Counted from the first letter of the stretch, positions 46,981 through 56,120 are shown. The stretch is DNA of 64,000 nt from Muribaculaceae bacterium Isolate-002 (NCI) (GCA_004102805.1 SCEG01000002.1:62001-126000), one strand, 5' to 3'. Notes: a model not told the origin generated them from the letters alone. Made by a program: numbers and translations.

Positions 46981-47592
46981 ATGAAAAATCTGATGTTTGA
47001 CCTCGGCGGGGTAATAATGCAAATCGAACGCCGCCGCGCGGTCGAGGCTTTCAAATCGATAGGACTTGACGATGCCGACAGCATGCTCGGCGAATACGGA
47101 CAACTCGGCATATTTCTCGACCTCGAGCTTGGCAATGTGACTCCCTCGCAATGGCGCGACGAGCTGCGCCGCCACATCAATGGTGATGTGAGCGACCACG
47201 ATATCGACGCGGCCTTTGAAAGCTTCCTTATCGGTATACCGGTGGAACGTCTCAGAGAGCTTGAGCGGCTTCACCGCGACCACCGCATATATATGCTGTC
47301 AAACACCAACAAAGTGATGTGGGACGGCATGATACAGCGCGAATTCCGGAAAGACGGCCATGACATGGACTATTATTTCGACGGGGTGATACCTTCTTTT
47401 GAGGTGCATTGCTACAAGCCTGACGCCGAGATATTTGTAAAAGCCTGCGAGAAATTCGGCATAAAGCCCGGCGATACCATATTTTTCGATGACTCCGAAG
47501 CCAACGTGGAGGCTGCCAAGGCTCTCGGTTTCGGCGGGGTGCATGTGACTGACAGCCGTCCATTCGGCGATTATCTCAATAAAGAGGATTGA
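46981..47592 (+). CDS. HAD-superfamily hydrolase (subfamily IA)
   Basis: 203 aa cytosolic phosphatase-like protein. Motif I is LMFDLGGVIMQ with nucleophile Asp7; the usual second Asp is Gly, as in YihX-type sugar phosphatases. Motif II YMLSNTNK, motif III Lys in CYKPDAEIF, motif IV FFDDSEANVEAA. An alpha-helical cap lies between motifs I and II. Its stop overlaps the ribF start by one base (TGATG). Substrate unknown. Confidence 0.88.
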   Translation: MKNLMFDLGGVIMQIERRRAVEAFKSIGLDDADSMLGEYGQLGIFLDLELGNVTPSQWRDELRRHINGDVSDHDIDAAFESFLIGIPVERLRELERLHRDHRIYMLSNTNKVMWDGMIQREFRKDGHDMDYYFDGVIPSFEVHCYKPDAEIFVKACEKFGIKPGDTIFFDDSEANVEAAKALGFGGVHVTDSRPFGDYLNKED

Positions 47593-48470
47593 TGCGACCG
47601 GTAAAAGGAGCGACGATAGGAATGTTTGACGGCGTGCATTGCGGACACCGCCACCTGCTGTCACAGCTTAAGGAACGCTGCGACGAGGCTTTGGCCGTCA
47701 CGTTTGCCAATCACCCGCTCGGTGTTATCGACAACGCGAGGAAGCCGCAGCTTATCTCCACCCCGCATGAGAAAGAGGAACTTCTCAGATCTGTCGGAGT
47801 AACTCCGGTGATGCTGCGCTTTGACGAGGAGTTGCGGCAGCTCACCGCCGAGCATTTCATAAGGATACTCGTGCGTGAGCATGGTATAGAACGGCTTGTG
47901 CTCGGTTTCAACAACAGCATCGGCAGCGACCGGTGCTCCACGCCGCAGGAACTGCAACGCGTATCAGAAGCCACCGGAGTGGAGATTACACGGGCAACGG
48001 AGCTTCCGGGCAACATGAAAGTCAACTCGTCGGCAATCAGAGACCTGATACAAAACGGAAATATAAGAGAGGCATCACGTATGCTTGGCCGCCCCTATTC
48101 ACTGCAAGGCAAAGTGGTGCACGGCAAGCAGTTGGGACGCACTATAGGCTTCCAGACAGCCAATATCGCGGTAGAGCATCCCGACAAACTCATACCGGGC
48201 GACGGGGTTTATTCGGCTCATGCAGTGACCTCTGACGGCGATACTTACCTTGCAGTAGTCAACATAGGCCATCGGCCTACTGTCGACAATCCACAATCGG
48301 CCAGAACGATAGAGGCTTATCTCGACGGTTTTTCCGGCAATCTCTATGACAGCACCGTGACATTGCTGTTTGACGACCGCCTCCGTGAAGAGAAAAAATT
48401 CAACAGCATCGACGAGCTTCGCCGACAGATATCCGAGGATGTAGAGCAGGCCCGCGGCAGCTCTATGTAA
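47592..48470 (+). CDS. ribF: Bifunctional riboflavin kinase/FAD synthetase
   Basis: 292 aa. The N-terminal FMN adenylyltransferase domain has ATIGMFDGVHCGHRHLL with the HxGH-type motif, FANHPLGV and LVLGFNNSIGSDR. The C-terminal flavokinase domain begins at GRPYSLQGKVVHGKQLGRTI and includes GFQTANI and LPGDGVYS-like LIPGDGVYSAH. It converts riboflavin to FMN and FAD. The ATG at 47592 is used, not the TTG one codon before. Last gene of the trmB-ribF cluster, followed by a perfect 17-bp hairpin. Confidence 0.94.
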   Translation: MRPVKGATIGMFDGVHCGHRHLLSQLKERCDEALAVTFANHPLGVIDNARKPQLISTPHEKEELLRSVGVTPVMLRFDEELRQLTAEHFIRILVREHGIERLVLGFNNSIGSDRCSTPQELQRVSEATGVEITRATELPGNMKVNSSAIRDLIQNGNIREASRMLGRPYSLQGKVVHGKQLGRTIGFQTANIAVEHPDKLIPGDGVYSAHAVTSDGDTYLAVVNIGHRPTVDNPQSARTIEAYLDGFSGNLYDSTVTLLFDDRLREEKKFNSIDELRRQISEDVEQARGSSM

Positions 48471-48484
48471 GATTTGATAATCAG

Positions 48485-48525
48485 GATATTGTATTGACGC
48501 ATGGCTCGTGCGTCAATACAATATC
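48485..48525 (+). terminator. 17-bp perfect hairpin after ribF
   Basis: Arms GATATTGTATTGACGCA (48485-48501) and its exact complement (48509-48525), loop TGGCTCG, 14 nt after the ribF stop. No strong T-run follows. Confidence 0.7.
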
Positions 48526-48534
48526 AGAGAATAA

Positions 48535-48579
48535 AAATATGCTGCGCTGTAAATCTTTCAATTACTGCGCAGCATATTT
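48535..48579. terminator. 13-bp perfect inverted repeat
   Basis: AAATATGCTGCGC (48535-48547) and its complement (48567-48579) with a 19-nt loop, in the middle of the convergent ribF/korB spacer. Either strand could use it; both ends are A/T-flanked. Confidence 0.6.
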
Positions 48580-48588
48580 CTATTTGTG

Positions 48589-48610
48589 ACACTCTCGTTT
48601 GCGAGGGTGT
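48589..48610 (-). terminator. Hairpin after korB
   Basis: ACACTCTCG (48589-48597) / CGAGGGTGT (48602-48610), 9 bp with one wobble and a 4-nt loop, beginning 3 nt past the minus-strand korB stop. Confidence 0.6.
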
Positions 48611-48612
48611 GG

Positions 48613-49626
48613 TTATTTCACTTCCCAGGTTTCACCTGCAAGTATCATTGAGCGGAGTGTGTCGAAGCCTTTTTTGGCTCTTACTTCCTCTATCTGGGTG
48701 CTTACACCTTCGTCGTAGGTGGGAGCTTCGACATCGCGTATCACGCCGATGGCGAGAGGGAGGTCGTAGCCGTCCATCATGGCAAGCTGCTGATGCAGGA
48801 AGTTGCTCTGAGTATGGGCGTCGTGCACGAGCACATCGTCGATTGTGTAGCCGTCCTGCCCTACTGTCACGGCTTTGAGGAGGAAACCGTCGCGCACAAG
48901 ACCCTTTTCCTTGTCTTTGCCGAAGAGCATTTTCTCGCCGTGGACGAGGTGGATGGTGCGCTCGGCACGGAATTCACGGTCAGTGATGTAGTTGTGTATT
49001 CCGTTGTTGAAGATTACGCAGTTCTGGAGGATTTCACATACCGACGTGCCGCGGTGACGGGCTGCAGCAACAAGTATTTCCTGCGATATCTGGAGCTCGA
49101 CGTCGATTGAGCGGGCGAAGAAATTGCCACGCGCGCCAAACACGAGTTCTGCGGGCACGAACGGATCTTCCGTAGTGCCGTAGGGTGATGATTTCGACAC
49201 GAAGCCACGGTCGGAGGTGGGAGAATACTGACCCTTGGTCAGACCGTAGATTTTATTGTTAAAGAGCAGAATGTTGATGTCGATGTTACGGCGCACTGCG
49301 TGGATGAAGTGGTTGCCGCCGATGGCGAGACCGTCGCCGTCGCCCGATATCTGCCATACGGTCATTTCGGGGTTGGCCACCTTGAAGCCGGTTGCGATTG
49401 CGGCCGCGCGGCCGTGTATGGTGTGGAAGCCGTAGGTGTTCATGTAATACGGCAGACGCGAAGAGCAGCCTATGCCTGAAATGACGGCAGTCTTTGCGGG
49501 GTCGACCCCTACCGTAGCCATTGCCTTGTGGAGGGAATTGAGGATGGCGTGGTCACCGCAACCGGGACACCAGCGCACGGGTGAGCCGTTTTTATAATCA
49601 GCTGCTGTATATGTATTGTTTTCCAT
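48613..49626 (-). CDS. korB: 2-oxoacid:ferredoxin oxidoreductase, beta subunit
   Basis: 337 aa. The thiamine diphosphate-binding subunit: WCPGCGDHAILNSL, ISGIGCSSRLPYYMNTYG, HGRAAAIATGFKVANP and SGDGDGLAIGGNHFIHAVRR with the GDG...N cofactor motif. With KorA it converts 2-oxoglutarate (or a similar 2-oxoacid) and CoA to the acyl-CoA with reduced ferredoxin, a key step of the anaerobic Bacteroidales TCA branch. It follows korA by 6 nt. The exact 2-oxoacid is inferred from family. Confidence 0.94.
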   Translation of the reverse strand: MENNTYTAADYKNGSPVRWCPGCGDHAILNSLHKAMATVGVDPAKTAVISGIGCSSRLPYYMNTYGFHTIHGRAAAIATGFKVANPEMTVWQISGDGDGLAIGGNHFIHAVRRNIDINILLFNNKIYGLTKGQYSPTSDRGFVSKSSPYGTTEDPFVPAELVFGARGNFFARSIDVELQISQEILVAAARHRGTSVCEILQNCVIFNNGIHNYITDREFRAERTIHLVHGEKMLFGKDKEKGLVRDGFLLKAVTVGQDGYTIDDVLVHDAHTQSNFLHQQLAMMDGYDLPLAIGVIRDVEAPTYDEGVSTQIEEVRAKKGFDTLRSMILAGETWEVK

Positions 49627-49632
49627 AATTGC

Positions 49633-51474
49633 TTATTTGTTGATTATGTTGTTGACACCTTCTATTACTTCACTCACGAGGAAGGGCTGTCCCTGTATTT
49701 TGTTGATACGGTGGATTTCCACATCGGGGAATTTTGCCTGCAGAAAATCGGCGAACTGTCCGAAGTTGAGCTCTGCCACGATAACGCGGCGGTAACGGCG
49801 GAATATTTCGGCTGTGTTTGCAGGCAGCGGGTTGATGTAGCGGAAATGAGTGAATGCCACGGGAGTGCCTGCGGCGTTAAGGTCGGCAGTAGCTGTCATA
49901 AGATGACCGAAAGTGCCGCCCCAGCCTACAAGCAGAGTGTCGGCGTCGGGATTGCCTGCCACTTCGAGAGCGGGGATATCGTTGGCTATGCGTGCCACTT
50001 TCTCGCGGCGCAGAAGCACCATTTTCTCGTGGTTGACCGGATCGGTCGATATGGCTCCTGTCGCGGCGTCTTTCTCGAGTCCGCCGATACGGTGAGCCAG
50101 ACCGGGAGTGCCGGGCACCGCCCAGTATCGTGCGAGAGTCTCGTCGTCACGTTTGTAGGGTGACCACTGCTCGCGTAGCGCTTCGGGCACGAAACGTGGC
50201 TTGATTTCAGGATATTCGTCAGCTTCTGGAATGCGCCATGCCGACGAACCGTTGCCGATGAACGCGTCGCTGAGCAGGATTACCGGAGTCATGTGCTCTA
50301 TCGCTATGCGCGCTGCCTCAAATGCCATAGTGAAGCAGTCGGTCGGAGTGGAGGGAGCGACAACGCAGAGGGGTGACTCGCCGTTGCGGCCGTAAAGCGC
50401 CTGGAGGAGGTCGGTCTGCTCGGTTTTGGTGGGAAGTCCGGTGGAGGGGCCGCCGCGCTGCACGTCGATGACAACAAGCGGAAGCTCGGCAATGACGGCC
50501 AGACCGATGCCTTCGCTCTTGAGTGCGAGACCGGGGCCTGAAGTTGAAGTCACGGCAAGGTTTCCTGCGAAAGATGCGCCGATGGCCGAACAAACGCCGG
50601 CAATCTCATCTTCCATCTGGCAGGCCTTGACTCCGAGGTCTTTGCGCTTTGCGAGTTCGTGGAGTATGTCGGTGGCCGGAGTGATGGGGTATGATCCGAG
50701 GAAAAGCGGACGTCCGGATTTCTCGGAAGCCATTATAAGACCCCATGCAGTGGCCGTGTTGCCGTTAAGGTCGGTATAAACGCCGGGGCGAGCCTCGTCG
50801 CTTTCAATGCGGTAGGTCGAGACAGATGCGTGAATATTGTGACCGTAGTCGTAGCCGGCCTGTATGACTTTTGCATTGGCTTCATATATAGCAGGCTTTT
50901 TGGCGAATTTGTTAAGAAGCATGTGGCGCGCGGCGTCAAGCGGCCGGTCGAAGAGCCAACAGACGAGTCCGAGCGCGAATATATTGCGGCATTTGAGTAT
51001 CGACTTGTTGTCCATTCCGGATTCGGCAAGTGCAGCCTTTGTCATTGAAGTGACCGGCACTTCGACAATCTGCGCCGATATGCCGAGCTCCTTATAAGGG
51101 TCGTCGGTGGTGAAAAGGGCTTTGTCGAGAGCTTCTTTTCTGAAAGAGTCGATATCGACGATGATGACACCGCCGGGTTTGAGAAACTTCACATTCTGTT
51201 TTAGAGCGGCCGGATTCATGGCAATGAGCACATCGCAGGCATCGCCGGGGGTGTGCACGCCTGAGCCAACGCTGACCTGAAAGCCGGACACACCGCTCAG
51301 AGAACCTTGCGGAGCGCGGATTTCGGCGGGATAATCGGGAAATGTCGAGACCGAGTTGCCCAATCCTGCCGATACATTGGTGAAGATATTGCCGGCAAGC
51401 TGCATTCCGTCGCCGGAGTCACCCGAGAAGCGTACCACCACTTTGTCGAGTGTTTTCACTTTTGGATTTTCCAT
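49633..51474 (-). CDS. korA: 2-oxoacid:ferredoxin oxidoreductase, fused gamma/alpha subunit
   Basis: 613 aa from the ATG at 51474; a TTG two codons earlier is possible. The gamma domain comes first (VVRFSGDSGDGMQLAGNIFT, DYPAEIRAPQGSLSGVSGFQ), then the alpha pyrimidine-binding domain (LFLGSYPITPATDILHELA, CQMEDEIAGVCSAIGASFAG, STSGPGLALKSEGIGLA). The C-terminal domain includes LLVGWGGTFGHL and VAELNFGQFADFL. It has no ferredoxin-like delta domain. A -7 match TACCTTTG lies at 51511-51504 (minus). Confidence 0.95.
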   Translation of the reverse strand: MENPKVKTLDKVVVRFSGDSGDGMQLAGNIFTNVSAGLGNSVSTFPDYPAEIRAPQGSLSGVSGFQVSVGSGVHTPGDACDVLIAMNPAALKQNVKFLKPGGVIIVDIDSFRKEALDKALFTTDDPYKELGISAQIVEVPVTSMTKAALAESGMDNKSILKCRNIFALGLVCWLFDRPLDAARHMLLNKFAKKPAIYEANAKVIQAGYDYGHNIHASVSTYRIESDEARPGVYTDLNGNTATAWGLIMASEKSGRPLFLGSYPITPATDILHELAKRKDLGVKACQMEDEIAGVCSAIGASFAGNLAVTSTSGPGLALKSEGIGLAVIAELPLVVIDVQRGGPSTGLPTKTEQTDLLQALYGRNGESPLCVVAPSTPTDCFTMAFEAARIAIEHMTPVILLSDAFIGNGSSAWRIPEADEYPEIKPRFVPEALREQWSPYKRDDETLARYWAVPGTPGLAHRIGGLEKDAATGAISTDPVNHEKMVLLRREKVARIANDIPALEVAGNPDADTLLVGWGGTFGHLMTATADLNAAGTPVAFTHFRYINPLPANTAEIFRRYRRVIVAELNFGQFADFLQAKFPDVEIHRINKIQGQPFLVSEVIEGVNNIINK

Positions 51475-52139
51475 TTGCAAGATATTAACAATTTTTATAT
51501 TCGCAAAGGTAGTATTTTAAAAGTTAAATAAAAAAATAAGACATCAATATTTTAGTATAAGGCAGCAATTATTATCGATTTATAAGTCGGGCATGGTGTA
51601 TTATTGCATAAATATTTATAAAATGTGATCGCCGGAGATGTTGATGCATAACCAAGTGTCAAAAAAACTATCGATATAAGAGAGTCAAAAAAACCGTGAT
51701 TGTCTCTTAATAAGTTTGCATTGAGGTTACTGCAAGTTAAAGGATATTTGAAATTTGGAAATCAGCCAAATAGTTCATAACTTTGCATCTGTCGGAGATT
51801 GGATTTACTTGGCTTAGTGGCAAGAAGTAAGATCAGAAAAATCCGGCCGACCGAACTGACAGCGCCATTTCCATATTATATATGTCAGTGCCGTCTGTCA
51901 GCATAATGCAGCATTATAATCGGCAGCATGCCTGATACTTTTCATAATATTGACATATAATGTTGATTTGCATATATTTAAATTAATAAATTTATTACCG
52001 GGGAAAGCATATACAGAGGTTCTGACAGGAAGCGGCCTGAAATCGGCGTCGTTGATTAACTGCTGAACATTTTGCTTATTCTCCGCCAACAAACTGAATA
52101 TATTCTGTGACAGAAACTGCGTCGAATAATACAGAAAAG
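51475..52139. other. Long AT-rich region between korA and the polysaccharide cassette
   Basis: 665 bp. It holds the korA -7 element, a second -7-like TAAGTTTG (51711-51718) and the full promoter at 51754-51785. The ~350 nt from there to the flippase ATG would be an unusually long leader. A minus-strand frame (51898-52092) is present but is not convincing as a gene. Confidence 0.55.
51754..51785 (+). promoter_or_regulatory. Promoter of the surface-polysaccharide cassette
   Basis: TTTG (51754-51757), a 20-nt spacer and TAACTTTG (51778-51785) match the consensus exactly. Transcription would start near 51792, roughly 350 nt before the flippase ATG at 52140. Confidence 0.7.
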
Positions 52140-53678
52140 ATGCCCGTATCGGATACCAATTATTCCAGAATAGCGAAAAACACAGTTTTCCTGTTCTTCA
52201 GAATGATTTTGACAATGGGTATAGGTCTTTACACTTCGAGAGTCTTACTCAACGCACTTGGAGTGGAAGATTACGGCATATACAATATTGTCGGAGGATT
52301 TGTCGCAATGTTTGCCATCGTGTCGGGAGCACTGACAAGCGCAATCAGCCGCTTCATAACCTTCGAGCTGGGAAGAGGTGACAGCGAAGCCATACACAAG
52401 ACGTTTCAATGCTCTGTCACAGTAATGGTCGGCATAAGCGCCATAGTCATAATAATAGGCGAGACAATAGGTTTATGGCTTCTTTACAACAAGCTTGTAA
52501 TCCCCGAAGCGAGGCTTGACGCCGCATTCTGGGTGTTTCAGTTTGCGATTGCCACCTTTGTGCTCAATCTGCTGAGCACACCTTACAATGCCTGCATCAT
52601 CTCACATGAAAAGATGCAAGCTTTCGCATATATATCGATATTCGAGGCTGTCAGCAAACTGCTGATATGCTTCGCCATAATTCATTCGCCGTTTGACAGG
52701 CTTGTGTTTTATGCGGTGCTTCTGTGTCTTGTCGGCATCATAATAAGAGTGATATACGTGATTTACAGCAAGAAGAATTTTTCAGAATGCCGCGGTCACA
52801 TGATTTTTGACAAGAAGATAGTCAAAAGCATATTTCATTTCGCCGGATGGAGTTTCATAGGCTCTTCGGGGTGGATATTAAGATGTCAGGGAGGCACAAT
52901 ACTTCTCAATCTGTTCGGCGGCCCGGTAGTCAACGCCGCAAATGCCATCGCAGTAAATCTCAGCGGCACAGTCTCAGGATTTGTCAACTGTTTCACCACG
53001 GCCGTCAATCCGCAGATAACCAAGAATTATGCCAACGGCAGCTTTCACGAGCTTAACAAACTGCTTATTTACGGGCCGAAGATTTCGTTCTATCTGCTTT
53101 TCATAATAGTGTTGCCTGTGTTGCTCAACACAAAATTCATATTGTCGATATGGCTTGGCACAGTTCCCGAGCATACGGTTGAATTCGTAAGGCTTGTGCT
53201 TATAGTGTCGCTTATCGATGTCATCTCCATACCGCTGATGACGGCAAAAAATGCCACGGGAAGGATACGCAACTATCAGCTCATTGTTGGAGGAATACAG
53301 CTGCTGGCAGTGCCTCTGGCCTACGTTTTCCTTAAACTCGGAGCCAGAGTGGAGATGTTGTATGTCGCCTATATTATAGTTTCGGCAGGCTGCCTGCTGA
53401 CCCGCATATATATGCTTAACGGAGAGTTTCCCCACTGGTCATCGACCGGATTTCTTGTCAAAGTTTGTCTCAGCATCATCATAGTGTCGGCGATAGCCTC
53501 TGTGTTGCCCGCTCTGATAGCTTCGAAGATGCATGAGGGATGGGTATGTCTTGGCGTGACAACAGCGGCATCAATCGTGTCGTGTGCAGCGACAATCTAT
53601 TTTCTGGGTCTGGATAAAAACGAACGCAAAACCCTGACCTCAAAAATTCTTTTCTACGTAAAGAAATTCAAAAAATGA
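52140..53678 (+). CDS. Wzx-type oligosaccharide flippase (MOP superfamily)
   Basis: 512 aa from the ATG at 52140; a GTG 11 codons upstream (52107) is the other candidate. About twelve hydrophobic helices, beginning with AKNTVFLFFRMILTMGIGLY and TSRVLLNALGVEDYGIYNIV, the typical N-terminus of polysaccharide biosynthesis family transporters. It would flip a lipid-linked repeat unit to the periplasm. Its stop overlaps the next start (ATGA). Codons such as AGA and ATA are more frequent than in neighbouring housekeeping genes, suggesting an exchangeable glycan locus. Confidence 0.9.
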   Translation: MPVSDTNYSRIAKNTVFLFFRMILTMGIGLYTSRVLLNALGVEDYGIYNIVGGFVAMFAIVSGALTSAISRFITFELGRGDSEAIHKTFQCSVTVMVGISAIVIIIGETIGLWLLYNKLVIPEARLDAAFWVFQFAIATFVLNLLSTPYNACIISHEKMQAFAYISIFEAVSKLLICFAIIHSPFDRLVFYAVLLCLVGIIIRVIYVIYSKKNFSECRGHMIFDKKIVKSIFHFAGWSFIGSSGWILRCQGGTILLNLFGGPVVNAANAIAVNLSGTVSGFVNCFTTAVNPQITKNYANGSFHELNKLLIYGPKISFYLLFIIVLPVLLNTKFILSIWLGTVPEHTVEFVRLVLIVSLIDVISIPLMTAKNATGRIRNYQLIVGGIQLLAVPLAYVFLKLGARVEMLYVAYIIVSAGCLLTRIYMLNGEFPHWSSTGFLVKVCLSIIIVSAIASVLPALIASKMHEGWVCLGVTTAASIVSCAATIYFLGLDKNERKTLTSKILFYVKKFKK

Positions 53679-54832
53679 CAAAAAACAACATATCAAAGCT
53701 GTCAGACTGTTACGGCTGCGGCGTATGTTCCGCAGTCTGTCCGGTCAATATAATAGATATCAAAGAGAGTAAAGACGGATTTTACACTCCGGTGATAAAT
53801 GATAACGACCGGTGCATCAACTGCGGGCTATGTCTTAAAAGCTGCTCGTTTGACCGTGACATCCGCTATGACGGATCTGTCAAGGAGGCATTTGCTTCAT
53901 GGAGCGACAATCAGCAGGTGCGTTATGAGGCATCGTCGGGAGGAGCGGCGTTTGAGCTGGCAAAGGCGGCATTGAAGGAGGGATATAAATTCTGCGGAGT
54001 CAGATATGACGCCGGGAAACAGCGCGCAGAGCATTATATATGCTCAACGGAAGATGAGTTAAAAGCCTCTTTAGGCTCGAAATATATCCCGAGTTTTACC
54101 GAATATGCCTTCAAGGAGTTATTGTCGCCGGCAGCCAAAAATGAGAAATATATGGTGGTGGGCACCCCGTGTCAGATCGCCTCGCTCCGGCTGGCTGTAA
54201 AACGATTGAAGCGAGAGGACAATTTCATACTTGTCGACTTTTTCTGTCACGGCGTCCCGTCACTCAAGGTGTGGGACAGATATCTTGCAGAAACCCCTTC
54301 GATACAGCATCTTGACTTCAGATGGAGAGACAAGAAAAACGGCTGGCATGATTCCTGGTATGTAATAGGCCATGACAATTCTGGAAAAGAACTTTACCGC
54401 TCGCCCGGCATGTCAAAGGATCTGTTTTACGCATTTTTCCTGCGCCATTATGCTTTGAGCCCGTGTTGTCTCAAATCATGCAAATTCAAAATAGCCAACT
54501 CATCGGCCGACATACGTCTTGGCGACCTGTGGGGAGATAAATACAAGGACTACAATGACGGCGTTAGCGGCATATTGTGCCTGACCGACAAAGGCCTGTC
54601 ATTAGTCAGACAGACACCTCATCTGACCCTTACGGAAGAAACTCCCGGAATTGTCGCCCAGGGACAGATGTCGAAAAACGCCCGAAAGCCGGCATCATAT
54701 CTGCTAGCACGTCAGTTGCTCAGACACACAAAGCTGAAACTGAAACATATCAAGATACTTATCGAGAAATATGATTTTGCCGCAAATCTTCCGGGCAAGA
54801 TCATTTCTAAAACAAAACTAAAAAAGAGATGA
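53675..54832 (+). CDS. F420 hydrogenase/dehydrogenase beta-subunit-like Fe-S protein
   Basis: 385 aa. Two 4Fe-4S motifs open the protein: CYGCGVCSAVCP (Cys12, 15, 18, 22) and CINCGLCLKSC (Cys47, 50, 53, 57). The FrhB-like N- and C-domains follow, with EASSGGAAFELAKAAL, VVGTPCQIASLRLA and VDFFCHGVPSLKVWDRYL, and a late Cys-rich segment CCLKSCKF and IRLGDLWGDK. Such proteins recur in Bacteroidota and other capsule/exopolysaccharide loci next to pyruvyltransferases; the redox reaction is unproven. It overlaps both neighbours by 4 nt, so tight co-translation is likely. Confidence 0.9.
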   Translation: MTKNNISKLSDCYGCGVCSAVCPVNIIDIKESKDGFYTPVINDNDRCINCGLCLKSCSFDRDIRYDGSVKEAFASWSDNQQVRYEASSGGAAFELAKAALKEGYKFCGVRYDAGKQRAEHYICSTEDELKASLGSKYIPSFTEYAFKELLSPAAKNEKYMVVGTPCQIASLRLAVKRLKREDNFILVDFFCHGVPSLKVWDRYLAETPSIQHLDFRWRDKKNGWHDSWYVIGHDNSGKELYRSPGMSKDLFYAFFLRHYALSPCCLKSCKFKIANSSADIRLGDLWGDKYKDYNDGVSGILCLTDKGLSLVRQTPHLTLTEETPGIVAQGQMSKNARKPASYLLARQLLRHTKLKLKHIKILIEKYDFAANLPGKIISKTKLKKR

Positions 54833-55959
54833 AAATAGGCATTATAACGATGCATCGCGTGGCACATTTCGGCAGCGTGCTACAGGCGTATGCGCTACAG
54901 AAATTTTTATTTGACAACGGTCTTGACAATGAGATAATCGACTACGTCTACCCCAACAGGCAACACCTCAAGCCTCTGCGAAAAAGACTGCGCAGCATAT
55001 TGGCTAAAAAATATCATGCCATTATCAATTTCCTGACCAACAGCAGCAAGGACAGCAAGTCGGAGACCATAGGATTTATACGCAACGAGCTCGTCAAAAG
55101 CAAAAAGAAATATAAATCGGCGGAGAAACTTGTAGCCGATTGTCCACGTTATGATATCTATCTGACCGGAAGCGACCAGGTGTGGAATACAGATTATCTC
55201 AATGGCGACACTTCGTTTTTCTGCAGCTTTGTCAACAACGGAGCTCCGAAATTATCGTATGCTGCCAGCTTCGGCCGGTTTACTTTCGAGGGTGATGACG
55301 CCAAGCGGTGGCTGAGCAATCTTTCATCATATAAAGCGCTATCTGTCAGGGAAAAGAATGCGAAAGAAATCATAAAGAAACATGCCGGACTTGATGCCGA
55401 GCTTGTGGTCGATCCGACTTTGCTTCTATCGAAAAAAAGCTGGGGCGAATTTGCCGGTGAAAAGCCTATGGTCGAGGGTAAATATATACTCGTGTATATT
55501 CTGTCCTACGCCTGGAATCCATTCCCTTACGCTCTTGATACGGTAAGGCATTTTGAGAAACTGACCGGATGGAAAGTAGTGGTGATAGAACCGATGTTCC
55601 GCCGAAGCGATTATCCGCAATGGCAATATACCGACAACCTTAGCCCGCACCAGTTTGTCAATCTCATTGGCAATGCCAGTCTTGTGGTGACTAATTCATT
55701 TCACGGCACATCATTCTCCATCAATCTCGAAACACCGTTCATATCCATCATCAACCGCAACAAGGTCAATGATGACCGCATCAAGTCGCTGTGCGAGACA
55801 GTCGGATGTGAAGACTCACTGCTGATGGCAGAGTCGCCGATGCCTGAGTTTCCATGCCATGATTTCTCGAAAAGCACCCGCAATCTGGAGGAAATCAGAA
55901 AAAAATCAGCAGACTTCCTTCTGTCAGCAATTGAAGCCAACCGACCGGACAAGAATTGA
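54829..55959 (+). CDS. Polysaccharide pyruvyl transferase family protein
   Basis: 376 aa. N-terminal IGIITMHRVAHFGSVLQAYA with the GN(F/Y)GS-like loop, DIYLTGSDQVWNTDYL, SYAASFGR and NSFHGTSFSINLETPFI near the C-terminus with the conserved His are typical of the PS_pyruv_trans family (CsaB/WcaK). It would add a pyruvate ketal to a surface sugar. Last gene of the three-gene cassette; the stop codon abuts a 161-bp palindromic element. Confidence 0.9.
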   Translation: MKIGIITMHRVAHFGSVLQAYALQKFLFDNGLDNEIIDYVYPNRQHLKPLRKRLRSILAKKYHAIINFLTNSSKDSKSETIGFIRNELVKSKKKYKSAEKLVADCPRYDIYLTGSDQVWNTDYLNGDTSFFCSFVNNGAPKLSYAASFGRFTFEGDDAKRWLSNLSSYKALSVREKNAKEIIKKHAGLDAELVVDPTLLLSKKSWGEFAGEKPMVEGKYILVYILSYAWNPFPYALDTVRHFEKLTGWKVVVIEPMFRRSDYPQWQYTDNLSPHQFVNLIGNASLVVTNSFHGTSFSINLETPFISIINRNKVNDDRIKSLCETVGCEDSLLMAESPMPEFPCHDFSKSTRNLEEIRKKSADFLLSAIEANRPDKN

Positions 55960-56120
55960 GAAACTGTTTAAAATTCATATCACTTTGCTTTTGAGAGTCT
56001 TGTCGGTGTCTTTTTGTTTATTCTTCGGTCACGTAGCTACGGCTACGCTCCCTCATCACAAACAAAAATCAATCCGACAATCCTTCTCAAAATCTGTATC
56101 ATATAAATTTAAACAGTTTC
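55960..56120. repeat. 161-bp imperfect palindrome, MITE- or REP-like
   Basis: The ends GAAACTGTTTAAA and TTTAAACAGTTTC are exact complements. Inner arms also pair: TTTTGAGAGTCTTGTCGG against CCGACAATCCTTCTCAAAA, and TTTTTGTTTATTC against a near complement, closing on the apex GTAGC-TACG-GCTAC (56033-56046). It starts on the base after the pyruvyltransferase stop. No coding frame. A non-autonomous mobile repeat or a long bidirectional terminator would fit. Confidence 0.7.

Noticed and set aside
51898-52092. Minus-strand frame of 64 codons upstream of the flippase
   Set aside because: It starts with TTG, extends open into the antisense of the flippase start, shows no family signature and overlaps the inferred leader. 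A gene relic cannot be excluded.
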